This document shows, piece by piece, positions 53,989 through 63,501 of a stretch of DNA of 64,000 nucleotides (position 1 is the stretch's first letter; every line of letters begins with the position of its first letter). The stretch is from Paraburkholderia sp. CNPSo 3274 (GTDB taxonomy: Bacteria; Pseudomonadota; Gammaproteobacteria; Burkholderiales; Burkholderiaceae). The position numbers and the translations under genes were made by a program. Location of the stretch: contig NZ_JAMBPR010000024.1 in assembly GCF_024206475.1 (NCBI RefSeq), forward strand, positions 1-64,000. Reading direction: 5' to 3'. The notes beneath the pieces were generated by a model. It had not been told where the DNA came from. It saw only the letters and a list, made by a program, of their open reading frames with translations, and searched no databases.

Positions 53989-54954
53989 CTAGCCCTCGGG
54001 CGCTGGCCGGCCCACCGTTGCCGCGTGTGCGCGCACGATCTCGATGAACGCCGCGAGCACCGGGCTGACCTCGGCCGAGCGCCAGACAAGACCCGTTTCG
54101 ATGGCCGGCACCGCCCCGACGAGCGGCCGGTACACGACGCCCGTGCGCCGCAGATGGCGCAGCGACTGCGGCACGAGCGCCACGCCCATGCCGGCCGAGA
54201 CGAGGCTCACGATCGTCTGCATCTGGATCGCTTCCTGGCCGATGAGGGGTGCAAGGCCGACCGCGCCGTAGCAGTCCATGATGGTGTCGTAGAAACCGGG
54301 GGCCAGATGGCGCGGGAAGACGACGAGCGGTGCATCGGCAAGATCGCGCAGGCTCACGGGGTCGTCGTGCCAGTCGTCGGACCACGGACCGCCAAGGCGC
54401 GCCGAAAGCGCCGAGGGCATGGCGATCACGAGCGGCTCGCGCGCGATCGGCTGGTAAGCAAGCTGGGCCGCGTGGCGCGGCGGCACGGGTGCGATCACGA
54501 GGCCTGCATCGATGCGACCCGCCACCAGCTCTTCCACCTGCACGTCGCTTGTGGCTTCGGCGAGCTGCAAGCGCACGCGCGGATAGCGCGCGCCGAAGTC
54601 GCGCAGCAAAAGCGGCAGCAAGCCATAGTCGGCGGTCGAAACGAAGGCCAGCGCGAGCACGCCCGCCTCGCCGCGCGCGAGGCTCTGCGCGAGTGGCCGC
54701 AACGCTTCGGCGCTCGCCAACAGGCGCCTCACCTCCGGCAACAGATCGGCGCCCACTGACGTCAGTTCCACCGAACGGCGCGTGCGCGCGAATAGCGCCA
54801 CGCCCAGCGTCTCCTCCAGCGCGCGAATGGCCTGCGAGAGCGGCGGCTGTGTCATCGACAGGCGCGCCGCCGCGCGGCCGAAATGCTGCTCCTCGGCCAC
54901 GGCGACGAAATAGCGAAGCTGGCGCAGATCGGGGATGGTCGGATTCATCGGCAT
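53989..54954 (-). CDS. LysR-family transcriptional regulator
   Basis: 321 aa. The N-terminal winged HTH (RQLRYFVAVAEEQHFGRAAARL, cited as RQLRYFVAVAEEQHFG and SMTQPPLSQAIRALEE) is followed by a substrate-binding domain from about residue 95. The FGRAAARLSMTQPPLSQ wording belongs to the BenM/CatM/IlvR-like group. It is divergent from ilvD, with inverted half-sites starting 9 nt from its start codon, so it probably autoregulates and controls ilvD. Start at 54954; the second Met (54948) is an alternative. Confidence 0.92.
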   Translation of the reverse strand: MPMNPTIPDLRQLRYFVAVAEEQHFGRAAARLSMTQPPLSQAIRALEETLGVALFARTRRSVELTSVGADLLPEVRRLLASAEALRPLAQSLARGEAGVLALAFVSTADYGLLPLLLRDFGARYPRVRLQLAEATSDVQVEELVAGRIDAGLVIAPVPPRHAAQLAYQPIAREPLVIAMPSALSARLGGPWSDDWHDDPVSLRDLADAPLVVFPRHLAPGFYDTIMDCYGAVGLAPLIGQEAIQMQTIVSLVSAGMGVALVPQSLRHLRRTGVVYRPLVGAVPAIETGLVWRSAEVSPVLAAFIEIVRAHAATVGRPAPEG

Positions 54955-54962
54955 CGCTCTCG

Positions 54963-55006
54963 TATTGATATGTTTTTCGACTCAATAGACCACGAATAAT
55001 ATATTG
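54963..55006. promoter_or_regulatory. Candidate LysR operator array upstream of ilvD
   Basis: TATTGA (54963-54968), TCAATA (54982-54987) and TATTG (55002-55006) alternate in orientation at about 20-nt steps. TATATT at 55000-55005 may be the ilvD -10, overlapping the last half-site. Confidence 0.5.
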
Positions 55007-55107
55007 GACAGCGTCCTCGCGAAATCGCATGCTTCGATAGACAGGCCGGCGCTCCCCACATCAGAACGCATACCCGGCGTCCGAGACAAAATCCACCGGA
55101 GGTCCCC

Positions 55108-56781
55108 ATGCCCTATAACCGTCGTTCGAAGCGCATCACGCAAGGCGTCGCCCGTTCGCCCAACCGTTCGATGTATTACGCGCTCGGCTACGAGAAGGCC
55201 GATTTCGATAAGCCGATGATCGGCGTCGCCAATGGCCATTCGACCATTACGCCGTGCAATGCCGGCCTGCAGCGCCTGACCGACGCGGCCGTCGGCGCCA
55301 TCAAGCACGCCGACGCGAACCCGCAGACCTTTGGCACGCCCACGATCTCGGACGGCATGTCGATGGGCACCGAGGGCATGAAGTACTCGCTCGTCTCGCG
55401 CGAAGTCATCGCAGACTGCATCGAGACCTGCGTGCAAGGCCAGTGGATGGACGGCGTGGTGGTGATTGGCGGCTGCGACAAGAACATGCCCGGCGGCATG
55501 ATCGCGCTCGCGCGCATCAACGTGCCCGGCATCTACGTGTATGGCGGCACGATCCGCCCGGGTAACTGGAAGGGCCGTGCGCTCACCATCGTGTCGGCGT
55601 TCGAGGCCGTGGGCGAATTCACCGCGGGGCGCATGACCGAAGAAGATTTCGAAGGCGTCGAGAAAAACGCCTGCCCCTCCACGGGTTCTTGCGGCGGCAT
55701 GTACACCGCGAACACGATGAGCTCGTCGTTCGAGGCGCTCGGCATGTCGCTCATGTATTCGTCGACGATGGCCAACCCCGACGAGGAGAAAGTCGACTCG
55801 GCGGCGGAATCGGCGCGCGTGCTGGTCGAGGCCGTCAAGCAGGACCTCAAGCCGCGCGACATCATCACGAAGAAGTCGATCGAGAACGCCGTGGCGCTCA
55901 TCATGGCGACTGGCGGCTCGACCAACGCCGTGCTGCACTATCTCGCCATCGCGCATGCCGCGGAAATCGAATGGACCATCGACGACTTCGAGCGCATGCG
56001 CAAGAAGGTGCCGGTGATCTGCGACCTGAAGCCTTCGGGCCAGTACGTCGCGACCGACCTGCACGAGGCCGGCGGCATTCCGCAGGTGCTCAAGATCCTG
56101 CTCGACGCGGGCCTCCTGCATGGCGACTGCATCACCATCACCGGCAAGACCATCGCGGAAGAACTCAAGGACGTGCCGTCCACGCCGCGCGCGGACCAGA
56201 AGGTGATCTTCCCCATCAGCCAGGCGCTGTACAAGGAAGGCCATCTGGCGATCCTCAGGGGCAACCTCGCGACCGAGGGCGCCGTCGCCAAGATCACGGG
56301 CCTGAAGAATCCGGTCATCACGGGCCCCGCGCGCGTATTCGACGACGAGCAGAGCGCGATGGACGCCATCCTCGCAGACAAGATCAAGGCAGGCGACGTG
56401 GTCGTGCTGCGCTACCTCGGCCCGAAGGGCGGGCCCGGCATGCCGGAAATGCTCGCGCCGACTTCGGCGATCATCGGCAAGGGACTTGGGGAGACGGTTG
56501 GGCTCATCACCGATGGGCGCTTCTCGGGCGGCACCTGGGGCATGGTGGTGGGCCACGTCGCGCCGGAAGCGTTTGAAGGCGGCACGATCGCGCTCGTGCA
56601 GGAAGGCGACTCGATCACCATCGACGCTCACACGCTCCTGCTGCAACTGAACGTGGACGACGCCGAACTCGCGCGCCGGCGCGCGGCGTGGAAGCAGCCC
56701 GCGCCGCGCTACACACGCGGTGTCATGGCGAAGTATGCGGCGCTCGCGCGCCCGGCTAACCTGGGCGCGGTGACGGGCTAG
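55108..56781 (+). CDS. ilvD: Dihydroxy-acid dehydratase
   Basis: 557 aa Fe-S enzyme of valine, leucine and isoleucine synthesis; it dehydrates 2,3-dihydroxy-isovalerate and -methylvalerate. The cluster cysteines lie in TPCNAG, GGCDKNMPGGM and STGSCGGMYTANTM. TDGRFSGGTWG near the C-terminus is also diagnostic. Family-typical N-terminus MPYNRRSKRITQGVARS. Monocistronic and probably under the divergent LysR regulator. Confidence 0.97.
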   Translation: MPYNRRSKRITQGVARSPNRSMYYALGYEKADFDKPMIGVANGHSTITPCNAGLQRLTDAAVGAIKHADANPQTFGTPTISDGMSMGTEGMKYSLVSREVIADCIETCVQGQWMDGVVVIGGCDKNMPGGMIALARINVPGIYVYGGTIRPGNWKGRALTIVSAFEAVGEFTAGRMTEEDFEGVEKNACPSTGSCGGMYTANTMSSSFEALGMSLMYSSTMANPDEEKVDSAAESARVLVEAVKQDLKPRDIITKKSIENAVALIMATGGSTNAVLHYLAIAHAAEIEWTIDDFERMRKKVPVICDLKPSGQYVATDLHEAGGIPQVLKILLDAGLLHGDCITITGKTIAEELKDVPSTPRADQKVIFPISQALYKEGHLAILRGNLATEGAVAKITGLKNPVITGPARVFDDEQSAMDAILADKIKAGDVVVLRYLGPKGGPGMPEMLAPTSAIIGKGLGETVGLITDGRFSGGTWGMVVGHVAPEAFEGGTIALVQEGDSITIDAHTLLLQLNVDDAELARRRAAWKQPAPRYTRGVMAKYAALARPANLGAVTG

Positions 56782-56840
56782 GCGGGGCTGAGCCGCGCCG
56801 GCGAGGGCCAGGCGCCGCTCGAATCTCGACCCGCAGTAAA

Positions 56841-56880
56841 GCAAAGGGCGCACGTCCAGGACGTGCGCCCTTTGCTTTTA
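56841..56880 (+). terminator. ilvD terminator
   Basis: A perfect 15-bp stem, 56841-56855 with 56861-56875, has loop CCAGG and is followed by TTTT. The next promoter's -10 starts at its last T. Confidence 0.9.
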
Positions 56881-56884
56881 TAAT
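56879..56884 (+). promoter_or_regulatory. Candidate cytochrome c gene -10
   Basis: Exact TATAAT lies 39 nt before the ATG at 56924, abutting the ilvD terminator. Any -35 would fall inside the terminator stem and is poor. Confidence 0.45.
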
Positions 56885-56923
56885 GCGACGACACAGCCGG
56901 CGCATACGCTGGCGGAGACCAGT

Positions 56924-57283
56924 ATGAAACGGAAGTCGCAAGCGAAGAACAAGACAGCGACGCTCGCCGCCGCGCTCGCCATCGGCACTGCCGGCGCACT
57001 CGGGGCAGCCCCGGCCCGCGCGCAGCATGGACCCACCGGCCTCGCGCTCGCCCAGCAGCAGAACTGCATGAGCTGCCATTCGGTGACCCGCAATTTCATG
57101 GGTCCCGCCCTGCGCGATGTCGCCGCGAAGTACGCGGGCAAGCCCGACGCGCAGACCTATCTCACCCACAAGATTCTGGAAGGCAGCACCGGCGTGTGGG
57201 GCACAGTGCAGATGCCGGCCAACACGCAGCTGAACCCCGGTCAGGCGGCCCAGCTCGCGAACTGGATCCTCACGCTCAAGTGA
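56924..57283 (+). CDS. Periplasmic class I cytochrome c
   Basis: 119 aa. Signal peptide cleaved after APARA (residue 33). The heme motif is CMSCH at residues 48-52, with Met97 (VQMPAN) as the likely sixth ligand. Small single-heme electron carrier resembling cytochrome c-551/552. Partner enzymes are not adjacent. SD GGAG precedes the ATG. Confidence 0.93.
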   Translation: MKRKSQAKNKTATLAAALAIGTAGALGAAPARAQHGPTGLALAQQQNCMSCHSVTRNFMGPALRDVAAKYAGKPDAQTYLTHKILEGSTGVWGTVQMPANTQLNPGQAAQLANWILTLK

Positions 57284-57339
57284 GGCGACGGTGTGACGGC
57301 GCGGGCGCTGGGTGAGCCCTCGCCGCACACTCGGCTGAA

Positions 57340-57741
57340 TCAGGCCGAAGGCGGTCGCCCCGCGCGCGCCGCCAACTCTTCGCGCACGGCGGCCTTCACC
57401 CAGTTCTTGAGTTCCGTTTCGAGCGCGAGACCGATTTCGCGCGACACCTGGCCCACGAGCCAGTTCGTATGTTCCTGCATCGCGGCGCCGCAGCGCGCCT
57501 CGATCACGGCGCGGCCTTCGCCGGTGAGCCAGGTCAGGCAACGGCCTTGCAGGCGCTCGACGAGTGCGTCGGCGTCGTGCGCGAAAAGGCCCTCCTCGCG
57601 CTCGGCCACGGCGGCCTTGACGGCAGCGGCCGTCGCGCTCTTCGCCTCTTCGACGTTGTGCGCGCGCAGCGGATTGCCGGCCACCATCACCTCGTTCAAG
57701 AGCGGAATCGCAGCACCTTCCGAGTCGTGCATGCCGGACAT
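57340..57741 (-). CDS. DUF2486-type protein
   Basis: 133 aa, helical and charged, with no signal peptide or membrane segment. I recall DUF2486 proteins downstream of holC in Burkholderia; function unknown. The start at 57741 (MSGMHDSEG) follows GGAGGT at good spacing; an in-frame ATG four codons upstream overlaps that SD. Last gene of pepA-holC-DUF2486, 59 nt after holC. Confidence 0.7.
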   Translation of the reverse strand: MSGMHDSEGAAIPLLNEVMVAGNPLRAHNVEEAKSATAAAVKAAVAEREEGLFAHDADALVERLQGRCLTWLTGEGRAVIEARCGAAMQEHTNWLVGQVSREIGLALETELKNWVKAAVREELAARAGRPPSA

Positions 57742-57800
57742 GTCTACCTCCATCGATCGGGGCAGTCGGCCTCGCGCCGGTACGCCTCTCGCGTCCGGCC

Positions 57801-58217
57801 TTAGCCGCCCTGCTTGTAGTTGTTGAGCGCGTAACCGCGGTCGCGGTAGAAACGATAGCGCTCCCGGCCCGACGCGAGTTCGTCGGGCGCATCGCCAACC
57901 ACTTCGAGCAGGCGCTCGAAGCGTGCGAACTGAGGGGGGACTTCCGCGCCGAGATTGAGCAGCACACGATGATGCGGCGCACGCTCGAGATCTGTTGCCA
58001 GCACGATGGGCGATTCGCCCGCGTGCGGGCTTTCGGCCATGCAGTGCGGCACGAAGTCGAGCGGCGAAAAGGTCCACAACATTTCGTCGAACGCGCGCAG
58101 GCGCGCAGGCTCGGCCAGCACGACCGCCTGCTGGCCCGCCTGATACGCCTTGCGCGCGAGGCGGCACGCATACAGCAGCGAGTCGCCGACGTTCGTGTGG
58201 AAATCGATGCGCGTCAT
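57801..58217 (-). CDS. holC: DNA polymerase III chi subunit
   Basis: 138 aa. It links the clamp loader (through psi) to SSB. MTRIDFHTNVGDSLLYACRLARKA and WTFSPLDFVPHC are typical of betaproteobacterial HolC (cited as two pieces MTRIDFHTNVGD and WTFSPLDFVPHC). It lies 52 nt after pepA, the common pepA-holC order. Confidence 0.94.
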   Translation of the reverse strand: MTRIDFHTNVGDSLLYACRLARKAYQAGQQAVVLAEPARLRAFDEMLWTFSPLDFVPHCMAESPHAGESPIVLATDLERAPHHRVLLNLGAEVPPQFARFERLLEVVGDAPDELASGRERYRFYRDRGYALNNYKQGG

Positions 58218-58269
58218 GCCCCCACCACTTTACACACCGTTAGGTGCGCAGCAATCGCCATACCTGCCC

Positions 58270-59781
58270 TCATTGCGCCGCGCGATCGATCAAGAACTGG
58301 GCGAGCAGCGGCACCGGACGGCCCGTTGCACCCTTAGCCGCGCCGCTCTTCCACGCCGTGCCCGCGATGTCGAGGTGCGCCCACGGGTAGTTTTCGGTGA
58401 AACGCGAGAGGAAGCACGCCGCGGTCACGCTACCCGCCGGACGCCCGCCGATGTTGGCGAGGTCGGCAAAGTTCGACTTGAGCTGGTCCTGATACTCGTC
58501 GTCGAGCGGCAGGCGCCAGGCCGGATCGTTCGCTTCGCGCGAAGCGTCGAGCATTTCGCCCGCGAGTGCGTCGTCCTTCGAGAAAAGGCCGCTGTTGTGA
58601 TGGCCGAGCGCGATGATGCAAGCGCCCGTGAGCGTGGCGATGTCGACCACCGCGGCCGGCTTGAAGCGCTCGGCATAGGTGAGCGCGTCGCACAGGATCA
58701 GGCGGCCTTCTGCGTCGGTGTTGAGCACTTCGACCGTGAGGCCCGCCATCGTCGTGACGATGTCACCCGGCTTCGTGGCGTTGCCGGCGGGCATGTTCTC
58801 GCAGGTCGGGATGATGCCGATCACGTTGAGCTTGAGCCCCATTTCGGCGACCGCGCGGATCGTGCCGAGCACCGAGCCCGCGCCGCACATGTCGTACTTC
58901 ATCTCGTCCATGCCTTCGCCCGGCTTGAGCGAAATGCCGCCCGTATCGAACGTGATGCCCTTGCCGACCAGCACGATGGGCGCGGCCTTGACGCTTGCGC
59001 CCTGATAGTGCAGCACGATGAACTGCGGTGGCTCGACCGAGCCCTTTGTTACGGAAAGAAACGAACCCATCTTGAGCGTTTCGATCTGGCGCTGGCCGAG
59101 CACCTCGACCTTGAGCTTCCAGTCGCGCGCGAGCTTCTTGGCCGTGGCCGCGAGATAGGTCGGCGTGCAGACGTTGCCCGGCAGATTGCCGAGGTCGCGC
59201 GTGAGGTCCATGCCGTTGGCGAGCGCGACAGACTGCTTCGCCGCAACCTTCGCGGCCTTCTCGTCGGCAGCGTCGATGCTGAAGACCACGCGCTTGAGGG
59301 CCCGCTGCGAGACGTCGGGCTTGCTCTTCATCTGCGTGAAGCGATAGGTCTCGTTGCGCAGCGCGAGAATCGCGGTGCGCACGCCCCAGTCGCCCGCGCG
59401 CTCCTTCACCGGCAATTGCGCGAGCGTGAAGGTGACCTGTGCGATTTTCGTGCCGAGGATCGCGCGCCAGGCGGCCTTGACCGCGTCGCCGTAAGCCTTC
59501 TGGCCGAACGCGTCCTGCTTGCCGAGACCGACGAGCAGCACGCGCGAGGCGCCGATACCGCTCACTTCCGGCAGGAACAGCGTGGAGCCTGCCTTGCCGT
59601 CGATGTCGCCGGCCTTGACGACGCGCGCGATTGCGCCGCCAATGGCGCTGTCGATCGCGAACGCCGCGCCCGAAAGGGTTTGCGCCTCGAACACGCCGAC
59701 TACGACACAATCCGACTTGCCAGTCAGGAAGGGGCCGTCCCCGCCTTTGCTCCAGTCACAGGCTTTTATGCTAAAGTCCAT
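58270..59781 (-). CDS. pepA: Leucyl aminopeptidase
   Basis: 503 aa M17 family two-metal aminopeptidase. GKGITFDTGGISLKP carries the metal-binding Lys and Asp, and NTDAEGRLIL the metal ligands and the active-site Arg. An N-terminal domain (about 1-180) precedes the catalytic domain. PepA can also bind DNA in E. coli. Divergent from lptF; followed by holC. Confidence 0.97.
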   Translation of the reverse strand: MDFSIKACDWSKGGDGPFLTGKSDCVVVGVFEAQTLSGAAFAIDSAIGGAIARVVKAGDIDGKAGSTLFLPEVSGIGASRVLLVGLGKQDAFGQKAYGDAVKAAWRAILGTKIAQVTFTLAQLPVKERAGDWGVRTAILALRNETYRFTQMKSKPDVSQRALKRVVFSIDAADEKAAKVAAKQSVALANGMDLTRDLGNLPGNVCTPTYLAATAKKLARDWKLKVEVLGQRQIETLKMGSFLSVTKGSVEPPQFIVLHYQGASVKAAPIVLVGKGITFDTGGISLKPGEGMDEMKYDMCGAGSVLGTIRAVAEMGLKLNVIGIIPTCENMPAGNATKPGDIVTTMAGLTVEVLNTDAEGRLILCDALTYAERFKPAAVVDIATLTGACIIALGHHNSGLFSKDDALAGEMLDASREANDPAWRLPLDDEYQDQLKSNFADLANIGGRPAGSVTAACFLSRFTENYPWAHLDIAGTAWKSGAAKGATGRPVPLLAQFLIDRAAQ

Positions 59782-59915
59782 CGCGCTTGTCCTCGGATAA
59801 AATCAGGGCTTAGGATGAAAGCCGCAATTATCCGCTATTTTTCCCGCGGCGGCTCCTGGGCGGTTGCGCGAGCTGCGCGCCTCCCGGCACGGTCCGCCCG
59901 CCCTGCCCATCGAGA

Positions 59916-61016
59916 ATGATCTTCGAACGTTCCCTGCAGCGCGAACTCGCGTACACGGCCGGCGCCGTGTTCATGGTTCTGCTCACGATCATGCTGACGA
60001 CGATGATGATCCGCATCGTCGGCTTCGCCGCGTCCGGTCAGATCGACCCGCGCGACGTGCTGGTGCTGATCGGACTCACCGTGATCGGCTACATGGCCGT
60101 CATGCTCATCGTCACGCTCTTCGTGTCGATCCTGTTTGTCCTCACGCGCTGGTACAAGGATTCCGAAATGGTCGTGTGGCTCTCCTCCGGGGTGAGCCTC
60201 ACGCGCCTGATCAAACCGGTCGCCACCTTTGCCGCGCCGATCATCCTGCTCATCGTGTTCTTCGCGTTCATCGGCTGGCCGTGGTCGAATGCGCAAAGCA
60301 AGCTCATTCGCGCGCGCTTCCAGCAGCGCGATGAAGTCTCGCTGCTGGCTCCCGGCCAGTTCCGCGAATCGCCCACCACGCACCGCGTGTTCTTCATCGA
60401 GAGCATGAGCCCCGACCAGGGGCGCGTGGAGAACGTGTTCGTCACGAGCACGGAAAACGGCAAGGTGAGCGTGATCGTCTCGAAGACGGGCCACACCGAA
60501 ACCATGAAGAGCGGCGACCGCTTCGTCGTGCTCGAAAACGGCCGCCGCTACGACGGCGAGCCTGGCCACCCGGACTTTCGCATCAGCGAGTTCCAGCGTT
60601 ATGGCGTGAAGATCACGAGCCAGCCGCTGGTGAACACGCCCTCGGCGAGCACCACGTCCACGCCGGGCCTCCTGCGCCACCCGACCAACGACAACCTGGG
60701 CGAACTCGCCTGGCGCGCCGGCCTGCCGCTCATCGCGATCAACCTGATGCTGCTCGGCATTCCGCTTGCGTACCAGAACCCGCGCCGCAGCCGCACGATC
60801 AATCTCGTGATGGCGGTGCTGATCTACCTCACTTATTCGAACCTGCTCAACGTCGTGCAGTCGCAGATCGAGCAAGGCAAGATGCCCTTCGGCGTCGGTC
60901 TCGTCTTGCTGCACGCAGTGGTGCTCGCGCTCGTCGTGTTCATCTTCTGGATACGCGTGCGCAACCGGCCGCTCTTTACACGTGCGATGTTCCGGCGCGC
61001 CTCTCCTGGAAACTGA
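59916..61016 (+). CDS. lptF: LPS export permease LptF
   Basis: 366 aa of the YjgP/YjgQ family: helices at both ends around a periplasmic beta-jellyroll (about 130-265). It begins MIFERSLQRELAYTAGAV, typical of LptF. With LptG and the LptB ATPase it extracts LPS from the inner membrane and passes it to LptC. Followed by lptG after 15 nt. Confidence 0.95.
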   Translation: MIFERSLQRELAYTAGAVFMVLLTIMLTTMMIRIVGFAASGQIDPRDVLVLIGLTVIGYMAVMLIVTLFVSILFVLTRWYKDSEMVVWLSSGVSLTRLIKPVATFAAPIILLIVFFAFIGWPWSNAQSKLIRARFQQRDEVSLLAPGQFRESPTTHRVFFIESMSPDQGRVENVFVTSTENGKVSVIVSKTGHTETMKSGDRFVVLENGRRYDGEPGHPDFRISEFQRYGVKITSQPLVNTPSASTTSTPGLLRHPTNDNLGELAWRAGLPLIAINLMLLGIPLAYQNPRRSRTINLVMAVLIYLTYSNLLNVVQSQIEQGKMPFGVGLVLLHAVVLALVVFIFWIRVRNRPLFTRAMFRRASPGN

Positions 61017-61031
61017 GAGGGAAACTGAACA

Positions 61032-62180
61032 ATGCGCATCTACGAAAAATACTTCGCTCGCCAGGTCTACCTGGCGTTCATCTTCATTCTGTTCGCCTTC
61101 TCCGGCCTGTTCTTCTTCTTCGACCTCATCAACGAGCTGAACTCGGTCGGCCACGGCAACTACAAATTCCAGTACGCGGTGCTGCGCGTGGCGCTCCAGG
61201 CGCCCTCGCGGCTCTACGAGATCATCCCGGTCGCAGCGCTCATCGCCGCGATCTACGTGTTCGCGCAAATGGCCGCGAATTCCGAGTACACGATCTTTCG
61301 TGTGTCGGGTCTCGCCACGAACCAGGCGCTGCGCTCGCTGCTCAAGATCGGCGTGCCGCTCGTGCTGCTCACCTACTTGATCGGCGAAGTCGTCGGCCCT
61401 TACACCGATCAGCTCTCCGAGCGCGTGCGTCTCGAGGCGTTGGGCTCGGCCGTGTCGAGCAACTTCCAGTCGGGTGTGTGGGTGAAGGACACGCTCACCG
61501 CGCGTGCCGACGGCGAGCAGGTCACGCGCTTCGTGAACGTCGGCGAACTGCTGCCCGACGCGACCATCACGAACGTGCGCATCTACGAATTCGATTCGCA
61601 GTTCCGGCTCTCCAACGTGCGGCTCGCGAAGAGCGGCACGTTCCAGCCGCCGGGTCACTGGCTGCTCAAGGACGTGACCGATACGCAACTGATCGGCGTG
61701 CCGCCGCCGCAGAACCAGCCGGTCGATGCGCTCAATCCGATCTATCGCGCGCAGCAGACCTCGGCGCCCGAATATTCGCTGCGCTCGGAACTCACGCCGA
61801 ACATTCTCTCGGTGCTGCTCGTTTCGCCCGACCGGATGTCGATGTTCAACCTGTTCCGCTACATCCAGCATCTAACCGAGAACCATCAGGACGCGCAGCG
61901 CTACCAGATTGCGTTCTGGCGCAAGCTGCTCTACCCGTTCGCCGTGTTCGTGATGCTCGTGCTCTCGCTGCCGTTCGCGTATCTGCACACGCGCGCCGGC
62001 GTGGTGGGCATGAAGGTGTTTGGCGGGATCATGCTCGGCATGAGCTTCCAGCTCGTCAATACGCTGTTCTCGCACGTGGGTACACTGAACACCTGGCCCG
62101 CGCCGCTCACAGCGGCGACACCAGGGCTCATCTACCTCGTGGTTGGGCTGATCGGACTCAGATGGGTCGACCGGCATTGA
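61032..62180 (+). CDS. lptG: LPS export permease LptG
   Basis: 382 aa YjgP/YjgQ-family partner of LptF, beginning MRIYEKYFARQVYLAF. Membrane helices flank a periplasmic jellyroll; the N-terminal first helix contacts LPS in known structures. SD GAGGGA precedes the ATG, and the gene is in an operon with lptF. Confidence 0.95.
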   Translation: MRIYEKYFARQVYLAFIFILFAFSGLFFFFDLINELNSVGHGNYKFQYAVLRVALQAPSRLYEIIPVAALIAAIYVFAQMAANSEYTIFRVSGLATNQALRSLLKIGVPLVLLTYLIGEVVGPYTDQLSERVRLEALGSAVSSNFQSGVWVKDTLTARADGEQVTRFVNVGELLPDATITNVRIYEFDSQFRLSNVRLAKSGTFQPPGHWLLKDVTDTQLIGVPPPQNQPVDALNPIYRAQQTSAPEYSLRSELTPNILSVLLVSPDRMSMFNLFRYIQHLTENHQDAQRYQIAFWRKLLYPFAVFVMLVLSLPFAYLHTRAGVVGMKVFGGIMLGMSFQLVNTLFSHVGTLNTWPAPLTAATPGLIYLVVGLIGLRWVDRH

Positions 62181-62222
62181 TGCCGGAAGCGTTCGGCCGC
62201 TAACTCTCACAGGCTCGCCAGC

Positions 62223-62600
62223 ATGGGCACGCACGGCATGATTCTCTTCGGCCACGGCGCGCGCGACGCGCGCTGGCAAGAGCCGTTTCAGCGCCTGGCC
62301 GCGAAGCTCGCCGCCGCGCGCGGCGATGCGGGTCCGGTGGGCCTCGCCTTTCTCGAACTCATGACACCGAGCCTGCCTGATGCCATCGCCGGGCAGGCCG
62401 CGGCAGGCTGCGACACGATCACGGTCGTGCCGGTGTTCTTTGGCCAGGGCGGCCACGTGCGCCGCGATCTGCCCGCGCTGATCGCGCAATGCCAGAGCGA
62501 GCATCCTGGTGTGCACCTGCGTTGTGCGGGCGCCGTCGGCGAGGACGATGCGGTGCTCGATGCGATCGTGCGGTACTGCATCGACAACGAACGCGACTAA
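62223..62600 (+). CDS. cbiX: CbiX/SirB-type sirohydrochlorin chelatase
   Basis: 125 aa single-domain chelatase. LFGHGARD at the N-terminus carries the metal-binding His, and PVFFGQGGHVRRDLP the second His. It inserts Fe2+ (siroheme) or Co2+ (B12) into sirohydrochlorin. Short CbiX forms homodimers. It is convergent with cobA, whose precorrin-2 product is the precursor of its substrate. Met1 or Met6 may be the start; no clear SD. Confidence 0.9.
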   Translation: MGTHGMILFGHGARDARWQEPFQRLAAKLAAARGDAGPVGLAFLELMTPSLPDAIAGQAAAGCDTITVVPVFFGQGGHVRRDLPALIAQCQSEHPGVHLRCAGAVGEDDAVLDAIVRYCIDNERD

Positions 62601-62615
62601 AACCGCTCACGCATA

Positions 62616-62647
62616 AAAACGGGCTCGCTTTTCAGCGAGCCCGTTTT
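62616..62647. terminator. Bidirectional terminator cbiX / cobA
   Basis: A perfect 14-bp stem, 62616-62629 with 62634-62647, has loop TTTC and A/T flanks on both sides. Confidence 0.9.
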
Positions 62648-62674
62648 GCTTTCTTAGTCTATTTCGCGTGGCGC

Positions 62675-63463
62675 TTATGCCGCGGCGCGACGGCCTCGAT
62701 GGTCGTCCTGCGCTTCATCCTCGCGTTGCGCCTGCCCTGAGCGTTCGGCGAACGCATCGCCGATCATGAGCAGGCTCGGCTGCGCCGGGTCGAGCCATTC
62801 CTGCGCCTCACCTGCTGCGAGACCTGCCAGCGTCAGCGTGAGCGTGCGCTCGCGCGCGGTGCTGCAAGCTTCGACGATCGCCACCGGCGTGGCGCCCGCG
62901 CGGCCCGCCTCGATGAGCTGGCGCGCGATCTCGGGCGCGCTGTCGCGGCCCATGTAGAACACGAGCGAATCGGCGTTGACCCGCTCGCGAATCTCCTCGC
63001 TGTCCGCCGCGCGCGAATACGTGGCGAGCGCGACGCTGCGCGCCACGCCGCGCAGCGTGAGCGAGCGTTGCAGCGTAGCCGCACTTGCCAACGCTGCCGT
63101 GATGCCCGGCACGACTTCGAACTCGATGCCCGCCGCTTCGAGCGCGCGCATTTCCTCGTCGGCACGGCCGAACAGCATCGGGTCGCCGCCCTTCAGACGC
63201 ACGACCACCGCGTGCTCGCGCGCCGCATCGACGAGTTGCTTGTTGATGAAGTGCTGCGCCGTGGAGCGCTGCCCACAGCGCTTGCCGACCGCGATGAACT
63301 TCGCGGTTTGCGGCGCGTACTCGAGCATGGCGGGCTCGACGAGCGCGTCGTGCAGCACGACGTCAGCGCTCGCGAGCAGCCGTGCGCCGCGCACCGTGAT
63401 GAGGTCCGCCGCGCCCGGTCCCGCGCCGATCAGATATACCTTGCCCATTTGCTTCGAATCCAT
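62675..63463 (-). CDS. cobA: Uroporphyrinogen-III C-methyltransferase (SUMT)
   Basis: 262 aa. It methylates uroporphyrinogen III at C2 and C7 to precorrin-2, at the branch to siroheme and B12. GAGPGAADLITVRGA and VVRLKGGDPMLFGR are exact SUMT motifs. The start at 63463 is the first ATG; 63448 is an alternative. It follows cysN by 38 nt, so siroheme for sulfite reductase is made alongside sulfate activation. The C-terminal tail is polar and Arg/Asp-rich. Confidence 0.95.
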   Translation of the reverse strand: MDSKQMGKVYLIGAGPGAADLITVRGARLLASADVVLHDALVEPAMLEYAPQTAKFIAVGKRCGQRSTAQHFINKQLVDAAREHAVVVRLKGGDPMLFGRADEEMRALEAAGIEFEVVPGITAALASAATLQRSLTLRGVARSVALATYSRAADSEEIRERVNADSLVFYMGRDSAPEIARQLIEAGRAGATPVAIVEACSTARERTLTLTLAGLAAGEAQEWLDPAQPSLLMIGDAFAERSGQAQREDEAQDDHRGRRAAA

Positions 63464-63501
63464 TGTTGCGACCGCGCGCGGCCGCAACCTTGCGCAGCGC
63501 T

